Below, in pieces: positions 1 through 8,388 of a stretch of DNA of 12,819 bases. The position numbers were made by a program, and so were the translations under genes. The notes under the pieces are model-generated. The model had not been told where the DNA came from. It saw only the letters and a list, made by a program, of their open reading frames with translations, and did no database searches. How positions within the stretch are numbered: position 1 is the first letter of the stretch; each line of letters starts with the position of its first letter. The stretch is from Gemmatimonas phototrophica (GTDB taxonomy: Bacteria; Gemmatimonadota; Gemmatimonadetes; Gemmatimonadales; Gemmatimonadaceae), in NCBI GenBank assembly GCA_945870175.1, contig CAMBRJ010000034.1, forward strand, positions 1 to 12,819. The letters are read 5' to 3'.

Positions 1-2
1 TC

Positions 3-2801
3 GGTCGCTTCGGCCTAGGTTTCAAAGCGGTCTTCGCTTACACGGAGACACCGAGGATATGGTCTCCAACATACTCATTTGAAATAGTCGAGCTTGTGCT
101 CCCTCGCGAAATCCCACCCGAGCCCAGCATAGGAAAACGAACGCGTTTCGAGTTCCCCTTCAATAACCGAAAGAAGACAGCCATTGAAGCATACAGCGAA
201 ATTCTCGCGGGACTCAACGAGCTCGCGGAGACGACTTTGCTTTTCCTACGCCACCTTGAGTCGATCGCGTGGAGTGTAGATGGAAGCGAGTGCGAGGTAC
301 TTCGAGTCGTGCACTCCGAACACCACATTGAAATCTTGAAGCAGATGGACAGCGCCACAACGTCGACCTCGCACTTCCTGCTTTTCTCACAGCCAGTTGA
401 CGGCATGACGACGCAACGGGTTTCGATTGCGTTCGACTTGGCAATGCGAGGATCAGAGCCGTTTGACGCCGCGCGTTCCGCGAGCGATCAGATGCGAGTT
501 GCTGCGGCGAGCCCTGGGCGCGTCGCGGTCTTTTTTCCCGCAGACAGGGAAACCTCAGGCCTGCGGTTTCATCTGCACGCGCCGTTCGTACCAGAACTCA
601 GTCGCGCGAGCATCAAGGACACACCGGCCAACTTGCCGCTACTCCTCCAGCTCTCCCAACTGGCGGCGCGTTCTTTACATGTCATTCGCGACCTTGGACT
701 GCTCACCGGGGATTTCATGGGGGTACTTCCAAACCCACTGGATTTGATTCCCAACAAGTACGGCCCGATCCGCTCCGCGATTGTGACAGAGATGAACGAG
801 CAATCGCTAGTGCCAACCCACGTACGGGGATTCGCGCCTGCCAGGACGCTAGTTCAAGCGAGTGCTGCGCTGAAGGACCTTGTCACGGAAGACGATTTTT
901 CAGCCTTCGGGCTTACCGCAAAACAACGCAGTAGATGGGCACTTAGCGCCGCGCAAAAGAACAGTAACGCAGATCGCTTCCTCGCCGGGCTCGACATCTC
1001 GGAATGGGACGTAGACAGACTTGTCGGCGTCTTGAAAGATCAGATGGGTACTTCAGTTAGGATGCATTCGTCCGGCCAGTGGACACACACGCCGAATGAA
1101 GCTTTCATGGCCTGGTTTCAAACGAAACCAGACTCTTGGCATCAGAAACTGTATGCGCTGTTGTTCCAAGAGCTTGGCGCCAGCAGCGCTCTCGCCGGAC
1201 TCACGTCGTTGATGCTTGTCCGACGATCCGACGGTGCGTTTGGAACGGGTCCGACAACGTTCTTCCCAACCGCTGGGACCGACGACCACACCGCGTTGCC
1301 CCTTGTCGCCGAAGCCACGTACACCTCCGGACGCAGTAAGGCACAACAGGAAAGTGCCAAGAAGTTCCTCTCGGCGATCGGCGTTAGGGAAGTCAGCGAA
1401 AGAGACGAAGTCGTTGCGATTCTTCAGAAACGTTATACACTCGAGTGTACTACTCCGCGAACAAAGGATCTTCTTCGATTCGTAAAGCTAGTTGAAAGCG
1501 CCCCTGACTCCGCAGCGCTATTCAAGAGCTTCTGCATCTTGCCGCGTGTTGACGGCGCTTGGGTACGGCCCACTGAGGTCTTTTTGGATGCGCCCTACGT
1601 AGACTCGGGTCTAAGCGAATTCTATGCTCGCATCGGATCGACGCGAAAACCGCTCGCTGGACGCTTTGCAGAAGGAAAGGTGTCAAGTACGCGCACGCAG
1701 CGATTTGCTGAGGCCGTCGGCGCGGAGGCCGGACTGCGCGCAATCAAGTCGAGCTGCTCCCTCCACCCAAAGTGGCGAAGCCTCAGTACTGACTGGAGCC
1801 AGAGAGGTGTGAAGTGGACTAAGTCTGCTACCAACGAAGATTGGACTATCGACGGCCTCGAAAAGGCCTTCGAGGACGCGAGCCAGGCGGTTTCTCGAGC
1901 AGTCTGGAGAGCCATGTGCGACGGAGGAGCCAAGTGGCTTCGCGCGCGTTTTCGTCCGAATCAGACTTATAAGTTGCGAGAGGAGCCGTCCCGGCTTGTG
2001 CTTGCCCTGCAAAAATCGACGTGGATACCTCAGTCGGACGGGAAGTTTGTACGGCCGGCAGACGCCCGCCCCGAACTCTTGCCCGAAGGTTTTCCGTACG
2101 ATGCGGGCGACGAGTGGTTAGCGGCCGTTGGATTTGGAGCTTCAGCAGAGTTGAGGACGGCAGCCCAAGCGGAAAAGGACAACATGGCTAGATCGCTAGG
2201 TCTTCCGACCGGTGAGGGGCTCGCTCGAGTGACACGGTTCAGCCGTCTTTCGGACGAGGAGCAGGAGCAAGTCCTTCGTGAATTCGAGCACAGAAACCAA
2301 CCGGAGTTTCCTGACAAATCGCCACAGAATCCGTCGCGTAGACAGGAACGCGTTGAAGCGGGGGCCATTGTAGCGCCGGAGCGAGTCAGCGATTCGCGGT
2401 TCCGGGCAGTCTCCACGGGATTGCCCGCCGTTAAACGAGACGCTGACCATTACCTCGTCGAGCAGTACACCAACGCTGACAAGGAGCTTGTCTGTCAGAT
2501 CTGCAAGAAGCGTATGCCTTTCACCCTGGCCAATGGTTCTTTCTTCTTCGAGAGCGTGGAGTTTCTTGTGGAACTTGAACGTCGCCACTATCAGAATTAT
2601 TTGGCGCTTTGCCCAAACCACGCGGCAATGTTCAGGCATGCAAATGAGAGGCCAGAGCTCATGAACGACATGCTCTTACAGCTCAAAGAATTTGACCGAG
2701 AGTTGGAGGTTATTCTCGCCAGCGAGAAGCTCAGTATCTGTTTCACCGGTACCCACCTCGCAGACCTTCGCGCGCTAGTTGCTTCGGAAGAACAAAGCTG
2801 A
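3..2801 (+). CDS. GHKL/sacsin-like ATPase with C-terminal zinc (HNH-like) tail, 5' partial
   Basis: The frame is open from the window edge, so the gene starts upstream; the GTG at 96 is internal. The first visible residues, GRFGLGFKAVFAYTETPRIW, match the glycine-rich ATP-lid box (GxxGxGF) of Hsp90/sacsin-type GHKL ATPases, so most of the ATPase domain lies outside the window. About 800 residues of unassigned middle region follow. Near the C-terminus, two cysteines in CQIC (codons at 2493 and 2502) and a CPNH pair (Cys 2610, His 2619) form a four-ligand zinc site around the segment RRHYQNYLALC, resembling an HNH or treble-clef fold. A charged helical tail ends the protein. The next gene on the strand is a DUF262 nuclease-like gene 228 bases on. 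Codon use (ATA, TTA, AGA) is more AT-rich than in the genes to the right, suggesting transfer. The ATPase call is firm for the box; nuclease activity of the tail is inferred. Confidence 0.8.
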   Translation, partial: GRFGLGFKAVFAYTETPRIWSPTYSFEIVELVLPREIPPEPSIGKRTRFEFPFNNRKKTAIEAYSEILAGLNELAETTLLFLRHLESIAWSVDGSECEVLRVVHSEHHIEILKQMDSATTSTSHFLLFSQPVDGMTTQRVSIAFDLAMRGSEPFDAARSASDQMRVAAASPGRVAVFFPADRETSGLRFHLHAPFVPELSRASIKDTPANLPLLLQLSQLAARSLHVIRDLGLLTGDFMGVLPNPLDLIPNKYGPIRSAIVTEMNEQSLVPTHVRGFAPARTLVQASAALKDLVTEDDFSAFGLTAKQRSRWALSAAQKNSNADRFLAGLDISEWDVDRLVGVLKDQMGTSVRMHSSGQWTHTPNEAFMAWFQTKPDSWHQKLYALLFQELGASSALAGLTSLMLVRRSDGAFGTGPTTFFPTAGTDDHTALPLVAEATYTSGRSKAQQESAKKFLSAIGVREVSERDEVVAILQKRYTLECTTPRTKDLLRFVKLVESAPDSAALFKSFCILPRVDGAWVRPTEVFLDAPYVDSGLSEFYARIGSTRKPLAGRFAEGKVSSTRTQRFAEAVGAEAGLRAIKSSCSLHPKWRSLSTDWSQRGVKWTKSATNEDWTIDGLEKAFEDASQAVSRAVWRAMCDGGAKWLRARFRPNQTYKLREEPSRLVLALQKSTWIPQSDGKFVRPADARPELLPEGFPYDAGDEWLAAVGFGASAELRTAAQAEKDNMARSLGLPTGEGLARVTRFSRLSDEEQEQVLREFEHRNQPEFPDKSPQNPSRRQERVEAGAIVAPERVSDSRFRAVSTGLPAVKRDADHYLVEQYTNADKELVCQICKKRMPFTLANGSFFFESVEFLVELERRHYQNYLALCPNHAAMFRHANERPELMNDMLLQLKEFDRELEVILASEKLSICFTGTHLADLRALVASEEQS

Positions 2802-3029
2802 CGAGCTACTCGCCGCGCATACTCACGCACAAGTAACTCCAGTCCTCGGTAATCCCCCCCAGAAAGGAGCGGTCGCCAAAAGTGGAATGTTCTCGTACTG
2901 AACCGTCGGTATGTCTTGGCCATAGTTCCTCCGAGGGGCTGCCTCGAAGGTCAAACCGCGCCCGTCACTTGTCCAGCCGATGGGGGTCACTCCAGTCAAC
3001 GGCTCAGATTCTCCACTTCCGATCTCACA

Positions 3030-4577
3030 ATGTCTGATCCGCATCTCAAGCATGAAACATTGAGCGTTCGTCAGCTCGTCGACGAGTATCGCGCGGGCCA
3101 TATTGTGGTTCCAGAATTCCAGCGGGAGTATGTCTGGAAGCGAAGCAGAGCCCCTCAGCTCATTGACTCACTCTATCGTGGGTTCCCCGTGTCGTCGCTC
3201 TTGCTCTGGCAAAGCGAGGAGGAGACTCGCCCAAGGCGGCGCGATCCTCGCCCCGTTCGATCAGCAGTGATGAGCTGGCTGATTGACGGACAACAACGCG
3301 TTATCACTCTCGCCAGAACGATGAGCGGCGACGAGGGGATAGATGTTGTGTATCATGCCGAACAGGACGTCTTCAAGCTCTCAAACGCGGCAACGCGGAA
3401 CGACTCCGCGTGGGTGCGCATATCCGACCTCTGGGACGACGAACGCTACCGTGAAATGCGTCGCAACTTGGATGGCAGCAAGGCTGCCGATAGGCGTGAG
3501 AAGCGTTTCGAGTTGGTACGTCGAATTCTAGACTACGAAGTTCCCCTTGTCCGGATGATCGACCACAGCTTTAGGGATGCCGTTACGGCATTCAAGCGCA
3601 TCAACACGCTTGGAATGAAGCTGCGGAAACAGGACATTGAGAGCGCGGAGCTCGCATCTCGACACTCTGGCTTCATCGCAGACGAGGTCGCGCCATTCCT
3701 TCATAAGTTACGAAATGACGGATATGATCGACTCAATATCATGCATTTATTCCGCGCATGTGCGTTCGTTGCAAAGCCGGATGGGAGAAATCGAACGCCC
3801 CTCCATGAGCTTGAACGAGCCGAGGTGATGGCAGCGTGGAACCAAACGAAACGGGCCACTGAACAGGCGATAAACCTAGTTCGAAGCGAACTTGGTCTGA
3901 TCAACATGGAGATTCTTTGGTCCGGGGCGCTCCTTGTCCCGGTAATAGCGCTCTGCGCGATCACCCCACCAAAGTCGCGCGATGCTGCTGCGATTGGAGC
4001 GTGGCTGGCTTTGGCTGCTCTACTCCATCGGTATAGCGTCTCCAGTGAGACTACGCTGGATCAAGACCTTCGGGCATGCCGCGCTGCCGATCCGATTGGC
4101 GCCTTACTAACGAATCTTCGGGGTTCGCGATCTAACTTGGTAGCGGAGCCTCGCGATTTCACGGGATCGCTCTCTGATCGTGGCGGGCTACTCGCGCTCT
4201 ATATCGCCTGCAGGCATCGCGGCATTTTAGACTTCTTTACGGGCGGAAAAGTCTTGCTGCAGACGAGGGTGGATCGCCACCATATTCTTCCTCGCGCGCA
4301 GTTCGCGGAGTCAACTCGAACCAGTGCCGACAATGTTGCCAATATTGCTTTTATCGCCGAAGATGTAAACAAGTCGATCGGCCAGAGCGGACCGGAGGTG
4401 TATCTGAAGAAGATTAAGGCGAGCGTGCTTGCCAGTCAGTGCGTTCCGGCAGATTCCGCGCTTTGGACAATCGACACCGCTGAAGATTTCTGGGAGGCGC
4501 GTCGTGATCTCCTAGTCGAATCGTTCAACGAGTACATTCGCGCTTCGCTCCCAGGTCGGCGCGGGCTTTCCGCCTAA
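3030..4577 (+). CDS. DUF262 protein with C-terminal HNH (DUF1524-like) nuclease domain, GmrSD-type
   Basis: The 515-residue protein has the two DUF262 signatures: VPEFQREYVW (residues 27-36) and IDGQQR (85-90), the nucleotide-handling motif of GmrS and SspE. At the C-terminus, DRHHILPRAQF (415 on), followed by NVANIAFI and an NK..IG segment, fits the beta-beta-alpha metal HNH pattern of DUF262-fused nucleases, with the second His as likely base. Known relatives are type IV restriction enzymes that cut modified DNA, or the SspE effector of phosphorothioate-based defence. Neither a modification operon nor dnd/ssp genes are visible here. The ATG at 3030 is preferred over a TTG at 2916, because the extra 38 residues are low in conserved character and the DUF262 fold begins just after residue 10. 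No strong Shine-Dalgarno is seen. It probably acts with the upstream GHKL ATPase; the target is unknown. Confidence 0.87.
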   Translation: MSDPHLKHETLSVRQLVDEYRAGHIVVPEFQREYVWKRSRAPQLIDSLYRGFPVSSLLLWQSEEETRPRRRDPRPVRSAVMSWLIDGQQRVITLARTMSGDEGIDVVYHAEQDVFKLSNAATRNDSAWVRISDLWDDERYREMRRNLDGSKAADRREKRFELVRRILDYEVPLVRMIDHSFRDAVTAFKRINTLGMKLRKQDIESAELASRHSGFIADEVAPFLHKLRNDGYDRLNIMHLFRACAFVAKPDGRNRTPLHELERAEVMAAWNQTKRATEQAINLVRSELGLINMEILWSGALLVPVIALCAITPPKSRDAAAIGAWLALAALLHRYSVSSETTLDQDLRACRAADPIGALLTNLRGSRSNLVAEPRDFTGSLSDRGGLLALYIACRHRGILDFFTGGKVLLQTRVDRHHILPRAQFAESTRTSADNVANIAFIAEDVNKSIGQSGPEVYLKKIKASVLASQCVPADSALWTIDTAEDFWEARRDLLVESFNEYIRASLPGRRGLSA

Positions 4578-4648
4578 CAGTCCGAACGAGTTTTCTGTTG
4601 AGGATGCGCAAATGTCCTGAGTGCGTGAGCGGTGCTAACGATCGCGAA

Positions 4649-5119
4649 TCACTCCATCCGCATCTGCCCCACCTTCTCCCAGCTCAGATCCGCCGCCATC
4701 ACCACGCGCACGTACAACCCTTCGCGCGTGACCGCATTTGCCGAACTCTTGCCCATCTGCCCGGCCACTTGCTCGGGGCTCAGCTTATACAGACCGCCCG
4801 ATGCGGCGTCGACGACGAGTCCAATGATCCCGCCGAACACGATGTTGCCCCACACCCAGCCCGATGCGCTCTTGGTGATGGTGGCCTCGTACGGCTGGTA
4901 GCCGTCGAGTTCGAGCCGCACGATGTGCGTGCGCTTACGCGCCAAGGGCACGACGGCCGGCGTCTGCCCCTTCAGGATGCCGTCTACGGTGAGCTTGGCC
5001 GAGCTGGGGCTGCTCTGAAAGCCGATGTCCTGCGAGGTGCCGTGCATGATCGTGCCGCAGGCTGACATGGATGTCGACAGCAACAGCTCTGCGCCGACAA
5101 GCGTCAAGGAACGCTTCAT
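4649..5119 (-). CDS. PEGA-domain lipoprotein
   Basis: The protein has 156 residues. A short hydrophobic leader ends in MSAC (Cys21), a loose lipobox, followed by GTIMHGTSQDI, which is typical of small envelope lipoproteins of this group. Residues about 33-83 are PEGA-like (SSPSSAKLTVDG, GQTPAVVPL, and a V-x-L-x-x-x-GYQPY ending). Residues 87-108 (from GWVWGNIVFGG) form a glycine-rich hydrophobic segment that may enter a membrane. The ATG at 5119 is chosen because GGAG lies a few bases before it and the leader starts there; a longer frame to 5266 has no signal peptide. It lies 88 bases after the beta-barrel gene on the same strand, so the two are probably co-transcribed. The role is probably anchoring or surface-structure; no enzyme activity is suggested. 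Confidence 0.85.
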   Translation of the reverse strand: MKRSLTLVGAELLLSTSMSACGTIMHGTSQDIGFQSSPSSAKLTVDGILKGQTPAVVPLARKRTHIVRLELDGYQPYEATITKSASGWVWGNIVFGGIIGLVVDAASGGLYKLSPEQVAGQMGKSSANAVTREGLYVRVVMAADLSWEKVGQMRME

Positions 5120-5207
5120 CTGATTCTCCAACGGAGATTGGGAGGGAATGCGCGGCGTCATTCGACACAGCAGGCGCGGGGCGCAATCCCCCGCACGCGA
5201 CACACAG

Positions 5208-5810
5208 TCACCGGAAATACATCCGGCCACCAAGATTGAATCGCGACGACCACACGGCGTCGCCACGGTAGTCCGGGACGGACGCGCCGTTCACCGTGGC
5301 GTCGGTGAAGGTACCGTGCGAGAAGAGCAGGCCGGCGTCGAGTGCGATGCGGCTATCGAGGAAGTGCTTAATGCCGCCGCCGAACGTGGCGGCGTTGCCG
5401 GTGAATGCGCGCTCGTTCGTGTACGCCGCCTGGTTCCAGACGCGTCCTGAGAAGGCACCTTCCACGTAGGGCACGGTCGCGGATGTGCCGTCGGCCAACG
5501 ACAAGCGCACGCCGACGTCGGTGTGAATCACGGCGTAGTCCATCAGCCTTGTGCTGAGCGTGGCCACATCGTAGGCGAGAAAGAACGCGACCGTCTGGTT
5601 TATACCGTAGGAGAGTCGCATTCCAACGCCGCCGCCTTTGTCGGTCACGCGGTCGGGCGATCGAATGGCCGAGGTATTGAGATGCATCCCGACCGACAAC
5701 CCGCTCGTGTTCGACGTTGCCGAACGGTCGAGCGGCTGCGCACTCGCACTCGCCGCCATCGTCATGGCCAGCGCAGTACCTGACAGCATTCCCAACGCCC
5801 ATCGATGCAT
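5208..5810 (-). CDS. Outer-membrane beta-barrel protein (OmpA/opacity-like)
   Basis: The protein has 200 residues. A Sec signal peptide (1-24) ends ASASA before Gln25. The mature part is built of alternating strands rich in aromatic and small residues (VGMRLSYGINQTVAFFLAYD, FGGGIKHFLDSRIALDAG) and ends in the strand GGRMYF plus Arg, as expected of an 8-stranded barrel. The start at 5810 is supported by GGAGG seven bases upstream and by the signal peptide; a longer frame to 5879 lacks both. It is the first gene of a likely two-gene unit with the PEGA lipoprotein and diverges from the M28 peptidase across 120 bases. The substrate or partner is unknown. Confidence 0.85.
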   Translation of the reverse strand: MHRWALGMLSGTALAMTMAASASAQPLDRSATSNTSGLSVGMHLNTSAIRSPDRVTDKGGGVGMRLSYGINQTVAFFLAYDVATLSTRLMDYAVIHTDVGVRLSLADGTSATVPYVEGAFSGRVWNQAAYTNERAFTGNAATFGGGIKHFLDSRIALDAGLLFSHGTFTDATVNGASVPDYRGDAVWSSRFNLGGRMYFR

Positions 5811-5930
5811 GCACGGCCTCCGTAAGGGGTGTGCCGCATGATGCCGAGTGGGTCTGACGCTCGCAATCTCCCGCGCCATCGCGCACTATCCTCCATCCCC
5901 GCTCCCCCCACGACCCACTGGCTCCCACCC

Positions 5931-7766
5931 ATGTCCTCCCCCCTCCGGCGCACAGCGGCCCTCGCCGCCGTCGCCACCGCCCTCGGCCTCGCCGCAAGCA
6001 CACCAGCGCAGTCCCAGCGACCCACCACCTTCCCCACCGACAACCCCGCCATCAAGCGCATCTGGCAGATCGGCATGGACTCGTCCCGCGTGGAAGCCCT
6101 CGGCCAGGCGCTCCTCGATTCCATCGGTCCGCGCCTCACGGGCAGCCCGGGGATGACGTCCGCCAGCGACTGGGCCATCGCGCAGTACAAGTCGTGGGGC
6201 ATCGACGCCAAGCGTGAGAACTACGGCACCTGGCGTGGATGGCGGCGTGGCGTGTCGCACATCGATCTCGTGGCACCGCGCACGCGCTCGCTGGAAGGCA
6301 CGATGCTGGCCTGGAGCCCGGGCACGAAGGGCAAGCCGGTGAAGGCCGAGGCGATCGTCCTCCCCAAGTTCAAGGACAGCACGGAATTCGTGGCGTGGCT
6401 GCCGAAGGCGCGTGGCAAGATCGTGTTGCTGTCGCCGGCGTATCCGACCTGCCGCCCCAGTGAAGATTGGGTGCGCTTCGCCACGCCCGAATCAAAGGCG
6501 CGCATGGACACGCTGGTCGCGCAAACACAACAAGATTGGGCCGTGATGACGGGCGCCAATGGCCGCCCCGACAGCACGAAGCTCTATCGCGGCACGGGCT
6601 ATGGCATGGGGCTCGGCACAGGCACGCTTGGCATGCGTCTCGAGAAGGCGGGCGTGGTGGGCATGATCACGTCACGCAACAAGCTCTCGGGCTTCGCGAA
6701 TCCGTTCGCCGCGCAGAACGCGGGCGGCGGTGGTGGTCGTGGTGGCCCCGGTGGCCCCGGCGGTCAGCGTCCGGCGGGCGCGAGTGATCGTGGTGGTGGA
6801 CCGGCCTCGAGCCTGGCCGCAGCGGCCGCAGGACGCGGTGGTTTCGGCGGTGGTGGTGCGGGCGGCGCCGGTGGGTGGGGCGTGATCGAAGTGTTCGAGA
6901 CGTACAACACGACGGCGCCGGCGGTGGGGCTCACCTGCGAGGATTATTCGCTGGTGTATCGGTTGGCCGAGAACAAGCAGAAGCCGATGGTCACGCTCGA
7001 TCTCGATGCGGCACTGCTCGGCGAGCAGCCGGCGTTCAACACGATCGCGATGATCAAGGGCAGCGAGAAGCCCGATGAATACGTGATGCTGTCGGCGCAC
7101 TTCGATTCGTGGGACGGCTCCAGCGGTGCCACCGACAACGGCACGGGTACGCTGATGGCGATGGAAGCGATGCGCATCTTGAAGAAGGCGTATCCGAATC
7201 CGAAGCGCACGATCATGGTGGGTCACTGGGCCAGCGAAGAGCAGGGACTCAACGGCTCCACCGCGTTCACGGAAGATCATCCGGAGGTGATGAAGGGGCT
7301 GCAGGGGCTCTTCAATCAGGACAACGGCACGGGACGCGTGCAGGCGCTGTCGAGCTCGGGGCTCACCGACATCGGCCGTCACTTGAAGCAGTGGTACACG
7401 CAGTTGCCGGGCTTCTTCACCGACAGCTTGAGCGCGAACGTGGTGTCGTGGAGCTTCAACGACGTGCCCACGGGCAACCCGGGCGGCACCGACGGCGCCG
7501 TGTTCGCCTGCTTCGGCACCCCGAGCTTCGGCATGGGTGCGGTAGGCTGGAACTACGGCACGTACACGTGGCACACGAACCGCGACACGTACGACAAAAT
7601 CGTGTTCGACGATGTGAAGCACAACGCGACGCTGGCCGCGCTGATGGTGTACCTGGCGAGTGAAGACCCGGAGTTCATCAAGCGCGATCGGTCACCGGGC
7701 ACATGGCCGGCGAATTGGCCGGCGAATTGTGGGAAAGTGCCGCGGAAAACTAGGCCTCGGTATTAG
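5931..7766 (+). CDS. Secreted M28-family zinc aminopeptidase with Gly-rich insert
   Basis: The 611-residue protein starts at ATG 5931 with a twin-Arg-poor Sec leader ending near STPAQSQ. The M28 di-zinc set is complete: His390 with Asp392 (SAHFDSWD), bridging Asp402 (ATDNGTG), catalytic Glu436 and ligand Glu437 (ASEEQGLNGS), Asp464 (NQDNGTG) and His548 (TWHTNRDTYD). The part before residue 380 resembles a PA-type lid. It is interrupted at about residues 263-316 by a low-complexity Gly/Ala/Arg-rich stretch with almost no other residues. The expected role is periplasmic or extracellular release of N-terminal amino acids from peptides. The ATG has no purine-rich ribosome site, only a pyrimidine-rich leader. 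The upstream frame to 5829 adds 34 residues ahead of the signal peptide and was rejected. The stop TAG abuts the first copy of a 70-bp repeat. Confidence 0.93.
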   Translation: MSSPLRRTAALAAVATALGLAASTPAQSQRPTTFPTDNPAIKRIWQIGMDSSRVEALGQALLDSIGPRLTGSPGMTSASDWAIAQYKSWGIDAKRENYGTWRGWRRGVSHIDLVAPRTRSLEGTMLAWSPGTKGKPVKAEAIVLPKFKDSTEFVAWLPKARGKIVLLSPAYPTCRPSEDWVRFATPESKARMDTLVAQTQQDWAVMTGANGRPDSTKLYRGTGYGMGLGTGTLGMRLEKAGVVGMITSRNKLSGFANPFAAQNAGGGGGRGGPGGPGGQRPAGASDRGGGPASSLAAAAAGRGGFGGGGAGGAGGWGVIEVFETYNTTAPAVGLTCEDYSLVYRLAENKQKPMVTLDLDAALLGEQPAFNTIAMIKGSEKPDEYVMLSAHFDSWDGSSGATDNGTGTLMAMEAMRILKKAYPNPKRTIMVGHWASEEQGLNGSTAFTEDHPEVMKGLQGLFNQDNGTGRVQALSSSGLTDIGRHLKQWYTQLPGFFTDSLSANVVSWSFNDVPTGNPGGTDGAVFACFGTPSFGMGAVGWNYGTYTWHTNRDTYDKIVFDDVKHNATLAALMVYLASEDPEFIKRDRSPGTWPANWPANCGKVPRKTRPRY

Positions 7767-7832
7767 GCCTTTGGATCGCTGGCGAGTTTCGGGTTGCGAG
7801 TGAGGGTTTCGGGTGGTGAGTGAGAACGGCCC
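7763..7832. repeat. 70-bp interspersed direct repeat, copy 1
   Basis: Starting at the stop of the M28 gene, this stretch (GCCTTTGGATCGCTGG, then GAGTTTCGGGTTGCGAGT) recurs at 8881-8950 in the same orientation with about eight differences including two single-base gaps. Its inner part is itself repetitive (GGGTTTCGGGT units). It is noncoding. The final AACGGCCC forms one arm of the hairpin at 7828-7858. Together with copy 2 it brackets the DUF2283/DUF4258/DUF433 genes. Confidence 0.9.
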
Positions 7833-7858
7833 GCTAGATCGAGTTGATCTGGCGGGCC
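7828..7858. terminator. Strong hairpin between convergent genes (likely bidirectional terminator)
   Basis: GGCCCGCTAGATC pairs with GATCTGGCGGGCC across the loop GAGTT: 13 pairs including one G-T wobble. It lies 62 bases after the M28 stop and 32 bases before the stop of the DUF2283 gene on the other strand. No run of T follows on either side, only GGTTCGTTG on +, so it is a weak-tract terminator or a transcript-end stabiliser. Confidence 0.65.
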
Positions 7859-7889
7859 GGGTTCGTTGTGCACGCCTTGCTGCGCGCCG

Positions 7890-8108
7890 TTACGCGACCG
7901 TGCGTTCGACCGCCATGTGCGGGGCTTGCAGCTCGAGCCGGAGCAGATCAACCGTCTGACTCGCGTGGTCGATGTCGATGCCGACGACACGCCCTTCTGC
8001 GTCGTAGTCGAGCACGACCCCGGCGGATACCTCTCGGCTTTCTACGCTCGTCCGGTCAATCAAGTCGATGTAGAGCGAGTCGGTTTCGGGGTAATAGTTG
8101 AGCTTCAT
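7890..8108 (-). CDS. DUF2283 family small protein
   Basis: The 72-residue protein has the full DUF2283 pattern: MKLNYYPETDSLYIDL at the start, then GVVLDYDAEGRVVGIDIDHA. Families of this type are usually encoded next to DUF4258 genes and are generally taken as the antitoxin-like partner of a small toxin; biochemical proof is sparse. Its ATG overlaps the stop of the upstream DUF4258 frame (ATGA, 8105-8108), so translation is probably coupled; no clear Shine-Dalgarno is present. A deleted relic of the same gene pair occurs at 11983-12062. Confidence 0.9.
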   Translation of the reverse strand: MKLNYYPETDSLYIDLIDRTSVESREVSAGVVLDYDAEGRVVGIDIDHASQTVDLLRLELQAPHMAVERTVA

Positions 8109-8281
8109 AATACGAATCCGCGATCGGGGAACGCGTTGTGGATTGTCCGGCCATCATCGAGGAGCACCACCCGGAGATACCGACCGTCGAGATCGGGGAC
8201 CTGTCCCCAAAATCTATACCGACCGTCGGGTTGTCGCTCCCATCGGATGGGCGAACGGACGATGGCTTCGCACCACGACAA
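8105..8281 (-). CDS. DUF4258 family protein, N-terminus unclear or lost
   Basis: Reading the - strand gives LSWCEAIVRSPIRW, then RYRFWGQVPDLDGRYLRVVL and DGRTIHNAFPDRGFVL before TGA. This is the DUF4258 core (wG..., LRVV, TI.NAFpDRGF). The frame is open back to 8350 but contains no ATG or GTG; the only usual start is the TTG at 8281, giving 58 residues and lacking the N-terminal helix with the HA..R motif normal for the family. The gene is therefore either short, TTG-started, or truncated at its 5' end. Its stop overlaps the DUF2283 start by four bases, the standard partner arrangement for a toxin-antitoxin-like pair. A tandem-DUF433 gene lies upstream on the same strand. Confidence 0.7.
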   Translation of the reverse strand: MSWCEAIVRSPIRWERQPDGRYRFWGQVPDLDGRYLRVVLLDDGRTIHNAFPDRGFVL

Positions 8282-8388
8282 TTGTCTTCGACCGGTGCGA
8301 AACGGCTGCCGCTCCTCCTCGACTCTGCCGATTCTTGCGTCATACGCAGGTCATTGAGGGGCTCCACGCGCGGACCCGTGCTCACGGC

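Noticed and set aside
2916..3029. TTG-started N-terminal extension of the DUF262 protein
   Set aside because: The 38 added residues show no family character and no ribosome site; the DUF262 fold begins after the ATG at 3030.
3030..4577. Part of a Dnd/Ssp phosphorothioate system
   Set aside because: No sulfur-modification genes are in view, and the DUF262 protein is shorter than typical SspE; only the domain family is shared.
4598..5065. 155-residue + strand open frame
   Set aside because: It is antisense to the PEGA lipoprotein gene and has a His/Arg/Pro-rich composition typical of shadow frames.
6672..7622. 316-residue open frame on the - strand
   Set aside because: It is the complement of the well-supported M28 peptidase, a usual by-product of high-GC third positions, and is rich in Arg, His and Val without domain motifs.
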